From positions 3,151,968 to 3,215,967 of the forward strand of contig ML660204.1 of the NCBI GenBank assembly GCA_007570785.1: a DNA stretch of 64,000 nt. Direction: 5' to 3'. Numbering within the stretch: position 1 is the stretch's first letter; the number at the start of each line of letters is the position of its first letter. Under the pieces are notes generated by a model that worked only from the letters and a program-made list of their open reading frames with translations, did no database searches and was not told the DNA's origin. The translations under genes were made by a program, and so were the position numbers. This DNA is from Antilocapra americana (Eukaryota; Chordata; Mammalia; Artiodactyla; Antilocapridae). This document shows, piece after piece, positions 43,099 through 53,965 of this stretch.

Positions 43099-43662
43099 AT
43101 GGCAAACCACATCAGTATTCTTGCCTTGAGAACCCCCATGAACAGTATGAAGAGGCAAAAAGATATGACACTGAAAGATGAACTCCCCAGGTCGGTAGAT
43201 ACCCAATATGTTATGGGAGAAGAGTGGAGAAATGAGTCCAGAAAGAATGAAGAGACAGAGTCAAAGCAAAAACAACACCCAGCTGTGGATGTGACTGATG
43301 ATAGAAGCAAAGTCTGGTGCTGTAAAGAACAATATTGCATAGGAACCTGGAATGTTAGGTCCATGAATCAAGGTAAATTGGAAGTGGTCAAACAGGAGAT
43401 GGCAAGAGTGAACGTCGACATTTTAGGAATCAGTGAACTCAGATGGACTGGAATGGGTGAATTTAACTCAGATGACCATTATATCTACTACTGGGGGCAA
43501 GAATCCCTTAGAAGAAATGGAGTAGCCATCATGGTCAACAAAAAAGTCCGAAAAGACTGCAGTTCTTGGGTGCAATCTCAAAAACAACAAAATGATCTCT
43601 GTTTATTTCCAGGGCAAACCATTCAATACCACAGTAGTCCAAATCTGCGCCCCAACCAGTAA
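43099..43662 (+). pseudogene. BovB endonuclease domain, N-terminal part (broken)
   Basis: The frame includes GTWNVRSMN (near 43,340) and SELRWTGMGEF, the N-terminal signature of APE-like endonucleases of RTE retrotransposons. It then leaves the expected sequence after about residue 150 and stops at 43,662. Endonuclease motifs reappear in other frames: GHWNAKVG at 43,750, IDYIL at 43,951 and GSDH at 44,026-44,037. The catalytic Asp of the usual GDxN motif is replaced by His (codon CAT, 43,753-43,755). The domain is therefore both interrupted and missing a key residue. Confidence 0.88.
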
Positions 43663-44136
43663 TGCTGAAGAAGCTGAAGTTGAATCTTTCTATGAAGACC
43701 TCAAGACTCTCTAGAACTAACACCTAAAAAAGATGTCCTTTTCATTATAGGACATTGGAATGCAAAAGTAGGAAGTCAAGAGATACCTGAAGTAACAGGC
43801 AAATTTGGCCTTGGAGTACAGAATGAAGCAGGGCATAGGCTAACAAAGTTTTGCCAAGAGAATGCACTGGTCATAGCAAACACCCTCTTCCAACAACACA
43901 AGAGAAGACTCTACACATGGAGATCACTAGATGGTCAATACCGAAATCAGATTGATTATATTCTTCACAGCCATAGATGGAGAAGTTCTATACAGTCAGC
44001 AAAAACAAGACTGGGAGCTAACTGTGGCTCAGATCATGAACCCCTTATTGCCAAATTCAGACTTGAATTGAAGAAAGTAGGGAAAACCTCTAGATAATTC
44101 AGATATGACATAAATCAAATCCCTTATGACAATACA

Positions 44137-44610
44137 GTGGAAGTGACAAATAGATTCAAGGTATTGGATCTGATAGACAGAGTCCATGAAGAACTATGGA
44201 CAGAGGTTCAAGACACTGTACAGGAGGCAGTGATCAAGACCAACCCCAAGAAAGAGAAATGCAAAAAGGAAAAATGGTTGTCTGAGGAGGTCTTACAAAT
44301 AGCTGAGAAAAGAAGAGAAGCTAAAGGCAAAGGAGAAGAGGAAAGATACACCTATCTGAATGCAGAGTTCCAAAGAATATCAAGGAGAGATAAGAAAGTC
44401 TTCCTCAGTGATCAGAGCAAAGAAATAGAGGAAAACAACAGAATAGGAAAGACTAGGGATCTCTTCAAGAAAATTAGAGATACCAAGGGGACATTTCATG
44501 CAAAGATGGGCTCAGTAAAGGACATAAATGGTAGGGACCTAACAGAAGCAGAAGATATTAAGAAGAGGCGGCAAGAATACACAGAAGACTATACAAAAAT
44601 ATCTTCATGA
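44137..44610 (+). pseudogene. BovB linker region, open fragment
   Basis: A 157-codon Lys/Glu-rich frame between endonuclease and reverse transcriptase (EELWTEVQDTVQE, KKEKWLSEEVLQIAEKRREA, LFKKIRDTKGTFHAKMGS), predicted helical. It is closed upstream by a TAG at about 44,094 and downstream by TGA at 44,608. Confidence 0.85.
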
Positions 44611-44983
44611 CCCAGATAACCACAAAGGTGTGATCACTCACCTAGAGCCAGACATCCTGGAATGCAAAGTCAAGTGAGCCTTAGGAAGCATCACTATGAA
44701 CAAAGCTAGTGGAGGTGATGGAATTCCAGTTGAGCTATTTCAAATGCTAAAAGATAATGCTGTGAAAGTGCTACACTCTGTATGTCAGCAAATTTGGAAA
44801 GCTCAGCAATAGCCACAGGACTGGAAAGGGTCAGTTTTCATTCCAATCCCAAAGAAAAGCAATGCCAAAGAATGCTCAAACTACTGCACAATCGCATTCA
44901 TCTCACACACTAGCAAAGTAATGCTCAAAATTCTCCAAGCAAGCCTTCAACAGTCCATGAACCATGAACTTCCAGATATTTAA

Positions 44984-46156
44984 ACTGGATTTAGAAAAGG
45001 CAGAGGAACCAGAGATCAAATTGCCAACATCTGTTGGATCACAGAAAAAGCAAGAGAGTTCCAGAAAAACATCTATTTCTGCTTTATTGACTATGCCAAA
45101 GCCTTTGACTGTGTGGATCACAACAAACTGTGTAAAATCCTTAAAGAGATGGGAATACCACCAGACTACCTTACCTGCCTCCTGAGAAATCTGTATGCAG
45201 GTCAAGAAGCAACAGTTAGAACTGGACATGGAGCAACAGACTGGTTCCAAATAGGAGAAGGAGTACGTCAAGGCTGTATATTGTCACCCTGCTTATTTAA
45301 CTTATATGCAGAGTACATCATGAGAAATGCTGGGCTGGAGGAAGCACAAGCTGGAATCAAGATTGACTGGAGAAATATCAATAACCTCAGATATGCAGAT
45401 GACACCACCCTTATGACAGAAAATGAAGAAGAACTAAAGAGCCTCTTGATGAAAGTGAAAGAGGAGAGTGAAAAAGTTGGCTTAAAGCTCAACATTCAGA
45501 AAACTAAGATCATGGCATCTGGTCCCATCACTTCATGGCAGATAGATGGGGAAACAGTGGAAACAGTGGCTGACTTTATTTTTCTTGGCTCCAAAATCAC
45601 TGCAGATGGTGATTGCAGCCATGAAATTAAAAGACGCTTACTCCTTGGAAGCAAAGTTATGACCAACCTAGATAGCATATTAAAAAGCAGAGACATTACT
45701 TTGCCAACAAAGGTCTGTCTAGTCAAGGCTATTGTTTTTCCAGTAGTCATGTATGGATGTGAGAGTTGGACTATAAAGAAAGCTGAGCGCCAAAGAATTG
45801 ATGATGCTTTTGAACTTTGGTGTTGGAGAAGACTTTTGAGATTTCCTTGGACTGCAATGAGATCCAACCAGTCCATCCTAAAGATCAGGCCTGGGTGTTC
45901 ATTGGAAGGACTGATGTTAAAACTCCAATACTTTGGCCACCTGATGCAAAGAGCTGACTCATTGGAAAAGACCCTGATGCTGGGAAAGATTGAGGGCAGG
46001 AGGAGAAGGGGACGACAGAGAATGACATGGCTGGATGGCATCACCGACTTGATGGACATGGGTTTGGGTGGACTCTGGGAGCTGGTGATGGACAGCGAGG
46101 CCTGGTGTGCTGCGATTCATGGGGTCGCAAAGAGTTGGACACGACTGAGCAACTGA
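44984..46156 (+). pseudogene. BovB reverse transcriptase region, long open fragment
   Basis: Open from just after an in-frame TAA (44,981-44,983) to the natural-looking TGA at 46,154-46,156, about 390 codons. RT motif A (AKAFDCVDH, about 45,092-45,118), motif B ([15 protein letters not shown]) and the catalytic YADD (45,392-45,403) are intact. A C-terminal zone rich in Trp/Arg ([27 protein letters not shown]) follows. Because the upstream part is broken, the copy is not autonomous. Confidence 0.9.
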
Positions 46157-46170
46157 ACTGAACTGAACTG

Positions 46171-46535
46171 TAAGGGTCCTTATAAGGGAACAAAGGAGGC
46201 AGGAGGTGTAGTGTGAGAATGCAGCAGAGAACAGCTCCACTGGCTATTGTTGGCTGTGAAGACACAGGATAGGTACATGAACTAAAGAATGTGGGAGCTT
46301 CTAGAAGCTGGTAAAGGCCAGGAAATGATTCTCCCCAGAGCCTCCAGAAGGCTCTGTGTATACCTAGATTCTATTTTATTTTATTAGAGCATAGTTGATT
46401 TACAATGTTGGGTCAACACCTTGATTTTTAGTCTAGTGGGACCCATTGCAACTTTTGATTGTGAGATAATACATTTGTGTTAAGGCACCAAGTTTGTGAC
46501 AACTTGTTTTAGCAGCAACAGGAAATTAATACAAT
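46171..46535 (+). mobile_element. MLT1-like LTR, 3' part
   Basis: GGGTCCTTATAAGGGAACAA, GCTTCTAGAAGCTGGTAAAG, CAACACCTTGATTTTTAGTC and the GGAAATTAATACAATG end match MLT1 LTRs. It starts exactly at the BovB tail, and the 5' half is not found on the far side of the BovB. It carries a ~45-bp insert at about 46,368-46,413. Confidence 0.68.
46368..46413 (-). mobile_element. Tiny L1 3'-end fragment inside the MLT1
   Basis: TTTATTTTATTAGAGCATAG and TTGATTTACAATGTTGG are the complement of an L1 3' terminus and interrupt the MLT1 just before its CAACACCTTGATT block. Confidence 0.55.
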
Positions 46536-46639
46536 GTCAGATAGTACATGTTTTCAGCTTTGAGAGTTGTATGTTCTTTTTCACAATCTCTATCACTGAT
46601 GGTAAACACAGGAGCCAGTTTGGACCCTGGGCCACAATA

Positions 46640-46732
46640 TGGTGATGCTTGTCAAAGGAGCGTGGTGGGAATAGCATGAGGGTCTCCTACAGTCCATGGG
46701 GTTGTAGTGAGTCGAACACAACAGAACACACA
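46640..46732 (+). mobile_element. Bov-tA/BovB tail remnant
   Basis: CTACAGTCCATGGGGTTGTA, GTGAGTCGAACACAACAG: only the last part of the shared 3' end is preserved. Confidence 0.65.
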
Positions 46733-46861
46733 CAGTTCTAACATACTGAATGGAGAGTGATAATAGTAGAATGTTGTATTGTGAGCATGGAATGAAATAA
46801 TGCATGTAAAACTTTTAGTGGTGCCTGAGAAATAGCAAGCACTCAATGAAATTTATTATTA

Positions 46862-47052
46862 TTTTCTGTTTTTTTTATGTGGATCATTTTTAAAATTTTT
46901 ATTGAATTTTTTTACAATATTGCTTCTATTTAATGTTTTGGTTGTTTGACCTTAAGACATGTGTGATCTTATCTCCCCAACCAGGGATCAAAAGCACACC
47001 TCCTGCACTGAAAGGCAAAGTCTCAACCACTGGACTTCCATGGAAGTCCCTA
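46862..47052 (-). mobile_element. CHR-type tRNA-Glu SINE, diverged
   Basis: Antisense: CCAACCAGGGATCAAAAGCA, CCTGCACTGAAAGGC, CACTGGACTTCCATGGAAGT, preceded by a T-rich stretch complementary to its tail. Confidence 0.68.
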
Positions 47053-47894
47053 TAATTAATATTATTTTCTCAATCAATATTGTGGCATTGATTACATGAA
47101 GAGAAATACACTTGATTTTTCCAGTACTCCGCCCATCAGGACACTATAAGGAAAAGCCAAACACCATCTATTTGTTAGCTATTTCTGATTAAAGCTCTTC
47201 TCTAGCAGCTCATAGACAACCACAGAAGGGGAAAAACAGCTTGAGGTGGAAGAATAAATGAGAATAATCATCTACCTGAAAATGACAACCTGGAACAGAT
47301 TTGGTGAAAAACAAACATCTCAAAGTCACAGGATCATCCCAGCTTTGAATGGCATGGGGTTCTTCTGTTACTATTTTCCCATTTCAGCATTGACATATTT
47401 TATTACTAATTGCTTCTTCAAACCTCATCAATGATCTTTTGCACTTTCCTCAAAGAAATGTTGAAAGCTTTTAATGAAGAAATTAATTATGTATAGTCTT
47501 GAATGCAAATTAGACTAATTAATTGTAGCATTGATACCCTCTCCTAGCGCAAAATATGAGAAGTGGCATTATACATATTTATAAGGTACAGTACATTTTG
47601 ACAGATGCCTGCAGATTGTGATGAAAAGGTGGTCAAGGTGTCTGAAAGGACGCCTTCTCTCTGACAGATGAGTGTGGCTGCATTTCGTGAGAAGTTTGGG
47701 TGAGTTGTCAACGATAGTGACTTTAGAATGTTGAGATAGGAAAACTTTGGGCATAAAATGAATTTCCCCCCAAAATGGAAAACTTGAGTGGAATGGAGAT
47801 GATTGCAAGCAGGATCAAATATTTCCTAGGAGAATGAACTTGATCGTTCTTGGTTCCGACGGTGTGATTGTCCAAGAACCACTTCCATCAGTGC
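47053..47894. other. Unique block with homeodomain-type motif cluster
   Basis: AT-rich at 47,380-47,560, with TTACTAATTGC, GAAATTAATTATG, GCAAATTAGAC and TAATTAATTGTAGC within about 130 bp. It looks like a conserved noncoding element rather than a repeat. No coding exon. Confidence 0.35.
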
Positions 47895-48260
47895 TGAGTG
47901 GTTGCAATTTGCAAAAAGGATTTTGTGATGTAATTAAGGCTGCTCATCAGTCGACTTCGGGTTAACCAAAAAGGAGATTACCTGGACAGGCCCATTCTAA
48001 TCACATGAGTACCTGGAAAGCAGAGTTTTCTCTGCCTAGTAGCAGAAGGAGAAGTAAGTGAGAGAGATCCAGCATGTGAGAGGGACTCATTGAAAGATCA
48101 TTTTTTGTTGCTGATGAAGGGGCCACCCGTTAAAGACCTGGGAGTGGCCTCCAGGAGCTGAGAGCAACCCGGCCCCTGGCTGGCAGTTAGCATTTGATGA
48201 CAAGCATCCAGTCCTCAGTGTTTTTTGTGGGGAGGATGTTGCCTCTTCCCTTCAAAGGTA
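47895..48260 (+). mobile_element. MLT1-like LTR relic
   Basis: GTGATGTAATTAAGGCTGCT, AACCAAAAAGGAGATTACCT, GACAGGCCCATTCTAATCAC and GGCCTCCAGGAGCTGAGAGC follow an MLT1-type layout. It is old and incomplete. Confidence 0.55.
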
Positions 48261-49216
48261 CAACTTCAAAAGGCCATAAGTAGCCACCAGAGGATCTGGC
48301 TGGTCACTTGCAAGAGCAGAAAGGAAGCAAGGTCATAGGGCTTCATACAGTGATCGGAAGACAAGCAGACCCAAGCTGGAGAGAGAGAGGGTTGGGATCC
48401 TATATCCTGATCCAGCCCCCTCCCCAGGCCTGGCAACAACCAGCCGTGGGGGGTCTCCCAGATAAAACCACTTCATAAGGTCAGTTCTCTTGCTTATGCT
48501 CAGTTTGGCGTTGACCTCTTGCAGGGAAACATGTTTTCTTTGATACAATACTTACACTAAGAGGTGAGTTACAGAAGGTTAGTTTAGTGACAGCCTCCAA
48601 CTTGGCTGACTTAGACTCCAATCAGTGCCTTCTTTACCATAAGATGCTATGGAAGAACCAAATGAACTTTTTGGCCAACCCAGTATCTCCAGTGAATTTC
48701 TCCCAAGGGCAAGCACATGCCCTGGACGGTGGCCACTTGAAGTGTGGTTTGAGGTTTCAGTGCCCAATGGGGAAAAGTAGGTTATTACTCTGAGGGATTT
48801 AGGGGAGAATTCTGAGACCTGTGTACAGCCGTTGGATGGGGAACCTCATCAAATTCTCCACCCAGTGTCTGGCCTCATTGACCAGAGTATAGACAGGGTG
48901 GTGTGGGTGGTGGCTGGTAGCCATTCAGGACCACATACTGGTCTGCAATGAGTTGATAATAAAAAATATTGATCCCTCACCATTGGTAGCTTGTGAAGGC
49001 TGCCCCAGGCTCAGGCACAGCAAGGTTTCCCTAGCAGTTCTCATAGTTTGAGACAATCTTTTGAGTCCAAACCATAGCTTTCCTTCCTGGAATGAATGAA
49101 AGAGTGTCACTAATTCCTTCATTTCCTTCACTGGGGAAGCTCTAGGACCCCAGTCTTCTTTAGGACTCCAGATGGAGATGTCTGCAGTCCAGTCATTTCT
49201 GCACAGAGTGTTAGAG
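48261..49216. other. Unique sequence
   Basis: No supported gene or repeat. Short frames on both strands lack domains. Confidence 0.4.
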
Positions 49217-49425
49217 GGCTTCCCGGGTGGCACAGTGATAAAGAATCTGCCGGCAATGAGGGAGACCCTTCAATCTCTGGGTGGGGAAGATCTCCTGGAT
49301 AAGGGAATGGCAATCCACTCCAGTATTCTTGCCTGGAGAATTCCATGGACAGAGAAGCCTGGTGGGCTATACAGTCCATGGGGACGCAAAGAGTTGGACA
49401 CAACTGAGTGACTATCATTGAGGCA
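49217..49425 (+). mobile_element. Bov-tA SINE, full-length
   Basis: AGGGCTTCCCGGGTGGCACA to GACACAACTGAGTGACTATC. The GGGTTCGATCC B-box region is partly deleted (ACCCTTCAATCTCTGGGTGG). Confidence 0.92.
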
Positions 49426-49884
49426 GACTTCCCAAACCGTGTTCTCCACCCCTTCCCTATGATGGGCCTTGAGAAAGGTCCCATTAAGACAGGAGACACC
49501 TCCCAGTGTGTCTGTCTCATAGAAGTTGGGGATGGGAATGGTAATAAAGTGAGACCTCAGATGAGGACTGGAAAGGACCCAGAAATAATGCAAATACTCC
49601 ATTTCAGTTTTAGGGGAACTGAAGTCAAAGATGTCAATCAAAGGACCTGCCTGAGGCCACTTATAAAGTGAGCCGGGGTCACACCCTTGAGCCTCTGACA
49701 CTAACTTACTTGTCTTATTAGGTTACTGCAGCGGCTTTTGTAACAGAGGTCTGACTCACAGTGGCTGAGGCTGGTTTCTCTTTTATATCTCAGTGTGGTT
49801 GTTCAGGCTGTACTGTCAGTTGTCCAGACTCCTGCCTTTTTTTCTCTTCTGTCTTCAATAGGAAGCATCCATTTCATTGTCTGA
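49426..49884. other. Unique sequence
   Basis: Nothing supported. A ~140-codon antisense frame is partly SINE sequence. Confidence 0.4.
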
Positions 49885-50090
49885 GACTTCCCAGGTGGCA
49901 GAGTGGTAAAGAATCTGCCTGCCAATGCAAGAGATGCAGAAGGCTTGGGTTCGATCCCTGGGTTAGGAAGATTCCCTAGAGAAGGCAATGGTAACCCACT
50001 CCAGTATTCTTGCCTGGAGAATTCCATGGACAGAGGAGCCTGGCAAGCGAGTCTGTGGGGTTGCAGAGTCGGATACAACTGAGCACACAC
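49885..50090 (+). mobile_element. Bov-tA SINE, full-length
   Basis: GACTTCCCAGGTGGCAGAGT to GGATACAACTGAGCACACAC. The B-box GGGTTCGATCCC is intact. Confidence 0.93.
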
Positions 50091-50439
50091 CTACATTCCT
50101 TAGTCTAGCCTGAGGGATGGTCGAGTAACAGGATCTGATTTAAGTTATAGAAAGATGACCGGCTTGTAGGGGGAGGCATGGGTGGGCATGCACGGGAACT
50201 GGCCACAGAGGCAAAAGTAAAAGCATCTGTTCAAATAGAAGGGCCAGACAATAATGAGAACTAATGAAGGGACCCCATGTAAGATGACAAAGGCCAACTC
50301 ACCCTTGGGTTCACACTCTGGGATGCAATAGGGAGTGGTGGGGACTGTGGCAAACTGGGCCCTGCATGCCGCCCACTGCATGGCTGATCACCGTTGGCCC
50401 TATGGACATTCAGAAAACTTCACATCCTTTATTCCAGGG
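50091..50439. other. Unique sequence
   Basis: Nothing supported. Confidence 0.4.
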
Positions 50440-50570
50440 TCTGACCTGTATGCAGGGGGATGTTTACCATCCACCCACAGGATGCCAGTAGCACCCGCCC
50501 CCCAATCTGTGACCAGAAAAATGTCTCCAGATGTTACTAAATATCCCCTGAAGGGTAAAATCTTGCCCAA
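50440..50570 (-). mobile_element. MER20 fragment
   Basis: GGATGTTTACCATCCACCCA, GGATGCCAGTAGCACC, AAAAATGTCTCCAGATGTTA and GGTAAAATCTTGCCC are antisense MER20. Confidence 0.7.
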
Positions 50571-50917
50571 CTCACAAACACTGGCCTTTAGGGAGCAGCC
50601 ATCATTCAACTCCCACTGCAGCTGCCTAGTGGGAATGCAGGCTCCGTGTTCCTGAATCTTCCAGCTCTTAAAACTCCTTCTCATATTTAATATGGCAAAT
50701 AACCCACTTTAAAAAAAAGTGCCAGCCAATACCATGTGGGACAGACAAAAGCCCATTCCAGGCCCTGGTCTGCATCCTTTGCGTCAGTAGTCTACGACCA
50801 CTGCCAAATGCTGGATGGGATTGGTGGGCTTATTCTCACGTTCCCAAAGGACCTGCTTTATGGAACCTTCCATTAAACTGCAGCTTGTTCAACATTTGTG
50901 GAATGAGTAAATAAAAG
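50571..50917. other. Unique sequence
   Basis: Nothing supported. A GAATGAGTAAATAAAAG stretch precedes the next SINE. Confidence 0.4.
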
Positions 50918-50931
50918 AATCTGACAGTTTA

Positions 50932-51254
50932 GGACTTCCCTGGTAGTCTGGTAGTTAAGAATCCTTCTGCCAATGCAGGAGACGTGGGTTTGATCCCTGG
51001 TCTGGGAAGATTCCTCGAGCCTTGGGGCAACTAAGCTCATGTAGCACAGCTACTAAGCCCAAGCCCTAAAGCCAGTAAGCCACAATTACTGAAGTCCGTG
51101 TGCCCTAGAGCCCATGCTCTGCAACGAGAGGCCACTGCAATGAGAAGCCAGCGCACCGCAGCTGGAGAGTAGACCCCGCTTGCCACAGCTAGAGAAAGCC
51201 TGCACACAGCAACGAAGATTCAGCACAGCCAAAAATAAAATGAAAAAAAAAAAT
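50932..51254 (+). mobile_element. CHR-type tRNA-Glu SINE, full-length, with target duplication
   Basis: Complete from GGACTTCCCTGGTAGTCTGG through CTGGTCTGGGAAGATTCCTC and GAGAAAGCCTGCACACAGCA to an A-rich tail. AATCTGACAGTTTA (50,918-50,931) and AATCTCACAGTTTA (51,255-51,268) form a 13/14 target duplication. It is the best-defined SINE boundary in the window. Confidence 0.95.
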
Positions 51255-51268
51255 AATCTCACAGTTTA

Positions 51269-52269
51269 TAATGTCAGTCCTGGGTGTCCCTCCCTCCTAA
51301 TCCCCTAATTTTTATTTGACATGCAAACCCCTCATCTTTCAGATCATCCCAAAGTTCATTTCTTTCCCCTTCCTGATGCATCCAGGGGTTTCAGAGTTTG
51401 AAAAAAAAAGAATCATCCGAAGTCACAAACCTGATTCTACACAGCTGTCAGCACCCCCGTTTGAAGGCAATCCTTCCAGAAACACACAGAAGAGCCACAC
51501 ATGCTCATCACCTCTCCTCCAACCTCCTTTTTTAGAGGAAAAACCTCAGACACATGTGGGAAAATACTGTTGGCTTTGTGGTGGTCAGGATGGCGAGCCT
51601 ATGGTGAAAATGTTCTGCTCTGGATAAAAGTAAATAAAACAGAACTTTGTTCTTTAGAATTAGCGCCAGTATTTCCTTCCACACTGCCGACATCTCAGGC
51701 ACCTCTGCCCCTTAGCGGATGTCGTAGGAAGGACTCCTGGTAAAGGTCATCGTAGGACCGTGTCTCATTTGTACACTTGCTCCCCTCCCCTTGTCTTCAC
51801 ATGGTTGGGTGTTTTTGACGGGCTCTGCTGCTTGTTTAGAGGCTGAGTAAAGTCTGGCAGATTCAGGGGTTCTGCTACCTGAAGTTGGGTTTTGGCAGGC
51901 GCCCTGCATTTCCCAGATGGGGTACAAATTGACAGCAAGCCCTGGGATCTCCAGGCAGTGGCGGTGGAGCCGAGGCACACGGGCACAACACCCACCATGG
52001 AGGTGGTAATATCATACCAACAAGGCCCGCTTTATTTTCTGGGGCTTCCTCTGAGCCCAGGCCCGGCAGACACTTGGTGGACGCTGCTCACATGACACTG
52101 CTTCCAACGTCCGGAAGAGGCAGGTAGCATCGTTACCGCGCACACACCACCAGGACCTGTCGCCACACCACCTGCCTGTCTTTGCTGTCTCACCTCCCAC
52201 CACTCAGCTCCAGCCACACTGAGCTGCCTTCAGTGGCTCCAAGGCGGGGGTGGTATGGTGGGGGTTGGG
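51269..52269. other. Unique sequence
   Basis: No repeat recognised. Frames of 60-103 codons on both strands (51,316-52,217) have no domain. The antisense ones overlap each other in several registers. Confidence 0.4.
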
Positions 52270-52765
52270 GGATGGCAAGTACTTTCTGTAAAGGACCAGA
52301 TGCTGAATATTTTAGGTGTTGTGGTTTGTGGTTGCCCTCCTAGTGGTACCACTGAAAACTGCATTCCTAAGAACCCCTTGTGCTTAGTCACTCAGTCTTG
52401 TCTGACTCTTTGCAATCCCCTGGACTGTAGCCCGCCAGGCTCCTCTGACCATGGAGATTCTCCAGGCAAGATTACTGTAGTGGGTTGCCATGACCTTCTC
52501 TAGGAGATCTTCCCGACCTAGGAATTGAACCCAGGTCTCTTGCACTGCGGGTGGATTCTTTACTATCTGAGCCACCAGGGAAGCCCCGGGAACCCTTTGA
52601 TCCTAGGCAAAAATGGACGGTTGGTCAACCCACTTTGCAAGTTACCTGGTCTTTGTGGCAGCTGCTCAGGTCTGCCCTTGAAATGCTGCAAATGAGTGGT
52701 CATAGCTATTTGCAAATAAAACTTTATTCATAAAATCAAGTGGCCAGAGGAGTTCCTGACCCCTT
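52270..52765 (-). repeat. Old DNA-transposon-like repeat split by a SINE
   Basis: TACTTTCTGTAAAGGACCAG, ATGCTGAATATTTTAGGTGT and TTTGCAAATAAAACTTTATT are in the order of the same old mammalian element seen at 33,150, probably hAT-type. It is interrupted by a Bov-tA at 52,376-52,587. Confidence 0.6.
52376..52587 (-). mobile_element. Bov-tA SINE, full-length
   Basis: Complement from CCTTGTGCTTAGTCACTCAG to GAGCCACCAGGGAAGCCCC. GAACCC occurs on both sides (52,370 and 52,590) as a possible short target duplication. Confidence 0.93.
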
Positions 52766-53255
52766 ATTCTAAGACACCAGTCTCAATCTGTCCTCAGGGC
52801 CTTTGCACTTGCATGAGTCCCTCTTCCCTCAGATATTCACCCAAGTCTTTGCTTAGTTGTCACCTCCTCAGAGTCTAGGAACCCCTAGTTGCCTCCTCCA
52901 GAGGGTTGCTCTCAACCAGAGGGTGACGCCCTGCCTGGGAGCTTATGCTCTGCCTCCAGGATAGCAGCTCCAGGAGGGCCCGTCAATAACTGAGAGGCCG
53001 CAGCACCCTCATCTTAGGCCCTGCTTCCCTGGAGCTATGTCTGAACTCCCCTCCTGCCCACATCCCCACCTACTCACCATCAATCTAGTGGTTTCATTGT
53101 CTTTACTGAACCGCACACCATCCTAAATGATCTCGGCTGTACATTCACTTAGTGGTCTGCGGTCTGGTTGCCCCTAGAATGTAAGGACCACGAGGCCAGG
53201 CTGCCTTGCTCCTTGCTGGGCTGGAGTCAGGCCAAGCCAGCGGATGGCTCGCCAC
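52766..53255 (+). repeat. L2 LINE 3' fragment
   Basis: GTCCTCAGGGCCTTTGCACT, TTAGTTGTCACCTCCTCAGA and AGAATGTAAGGACCACGAGG are ordered as in L2 3' ends. Confidence 0.7.
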
Positions 53256-53279
53256 TGAGATTTGTGGTATAAATGAATG

Positions 53280-53440
53280 TGGAGCAACTGGATGAGGCAC
53301 ACAGGCGCGGAAGGTGTACTGTGGTTTGCTCAAGGTCACTGCTAGCTGGAAGGAGAGAACTCGGGTCCTGGGCTTGTCTCTGTCACTGGAGTCATCACTT
53401 TGGGCAAGTTACTTGCCCTCTCTGGACACTGACCTCCAGC
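53280..53440 (+). repeat. MIR-like remnant
   Basis: GGGCAAGTTACTTGCCCTCT and TGGCTTGTCTC-like sequence before it suggest sense MIR. Poorly preserved. Confidence 0.45.
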
Positions 53441-53819
53441 TACCGAAGCAGTGTCTGTATAGCACGAGAGGCCAGGGTGGCCTTGGCTGAAGCCATTCAA
53501 GGAGATGTCCCATGGAGTCTCCTGATTTGGCTCCAACCCCCACCCCGGCCCCAGATGATCCTGGCTCCCCTGCTGAGGGACTCCTGCCTCCACCTCTTTG
53601 TGGATGATTCTTTTTTCTGACTTCTTAGGTTCATGACCTGGGCAGTGGCACAGAGCCCTGAATGCAAAAGGGCCATGTATAATGCTCTGTTATTGCAGTT
53701 TTGAAATTCTCAATACTTAAAAAAAAAATCATGATATGTTTTGCACAAGAGCCCAGATTTTCATTTTGCACTGGGTGCTGCAAATCCTGTAGCCAGCCCT
53801 GGAGTCCTGTTTGCAAGAT
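53441..53819. other. Unique sequence
   Basis: Nothing supported. Confidence 0.4.
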
Positions 53820-53965
53820 TTAGTTCCAAGTGCTTTCCAGGCATTATTGTGATTATCTGCAGTCTATTACAAGAAGAAACAGAGGCCCAAGGAGACTGAG
53901 GGATCCGTCCCTGGGTCACTTGGCAGAGAGGTAGGCGGCAGAATGGGTCTGGAGTCAGGCTGGTC
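53820..53965 (-). repeat. MIR SINE fragment
   Basis: CAAGTGCTTTCCAGGCATTA and ACAAGAAGAAACAGAGGCCC are antisense MIR. Confidence 0.55.

Larger units (their letters stand above)
42363..46170 (+). mobile_element. BovB (RTE-class) LINE, near full length, inactivated
   Basis: About 3.8 kb in sense orientation. The 5' untranslated part includes two related ~240-bp segments (about 42,363 and 42,603) sharing GGTCAGCAGTGGCCTGC. An apurinic-type endonuclease region (about 43,330-44,090), a linker frame (44,137-44,610) and a reverse-transcriptase region (about 44,640-46,156) follow. The 3' end is ACTGAACTGAACTGAACTG, the tail shared with Bov-tA SINEs. RTE elements normally encode one long protein with endonuclease then reverse transcriptase. 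Here it is cut by frameshifts and stops. The 5' boundary is uncertain, and no clear target duplication is visible. Confidence 0.93.

Noticed and set aside
45496..46059. 187-codon antisense frame
   Set aside because: Shadow of the BovB reverse-transcriptase frame on the other strand.
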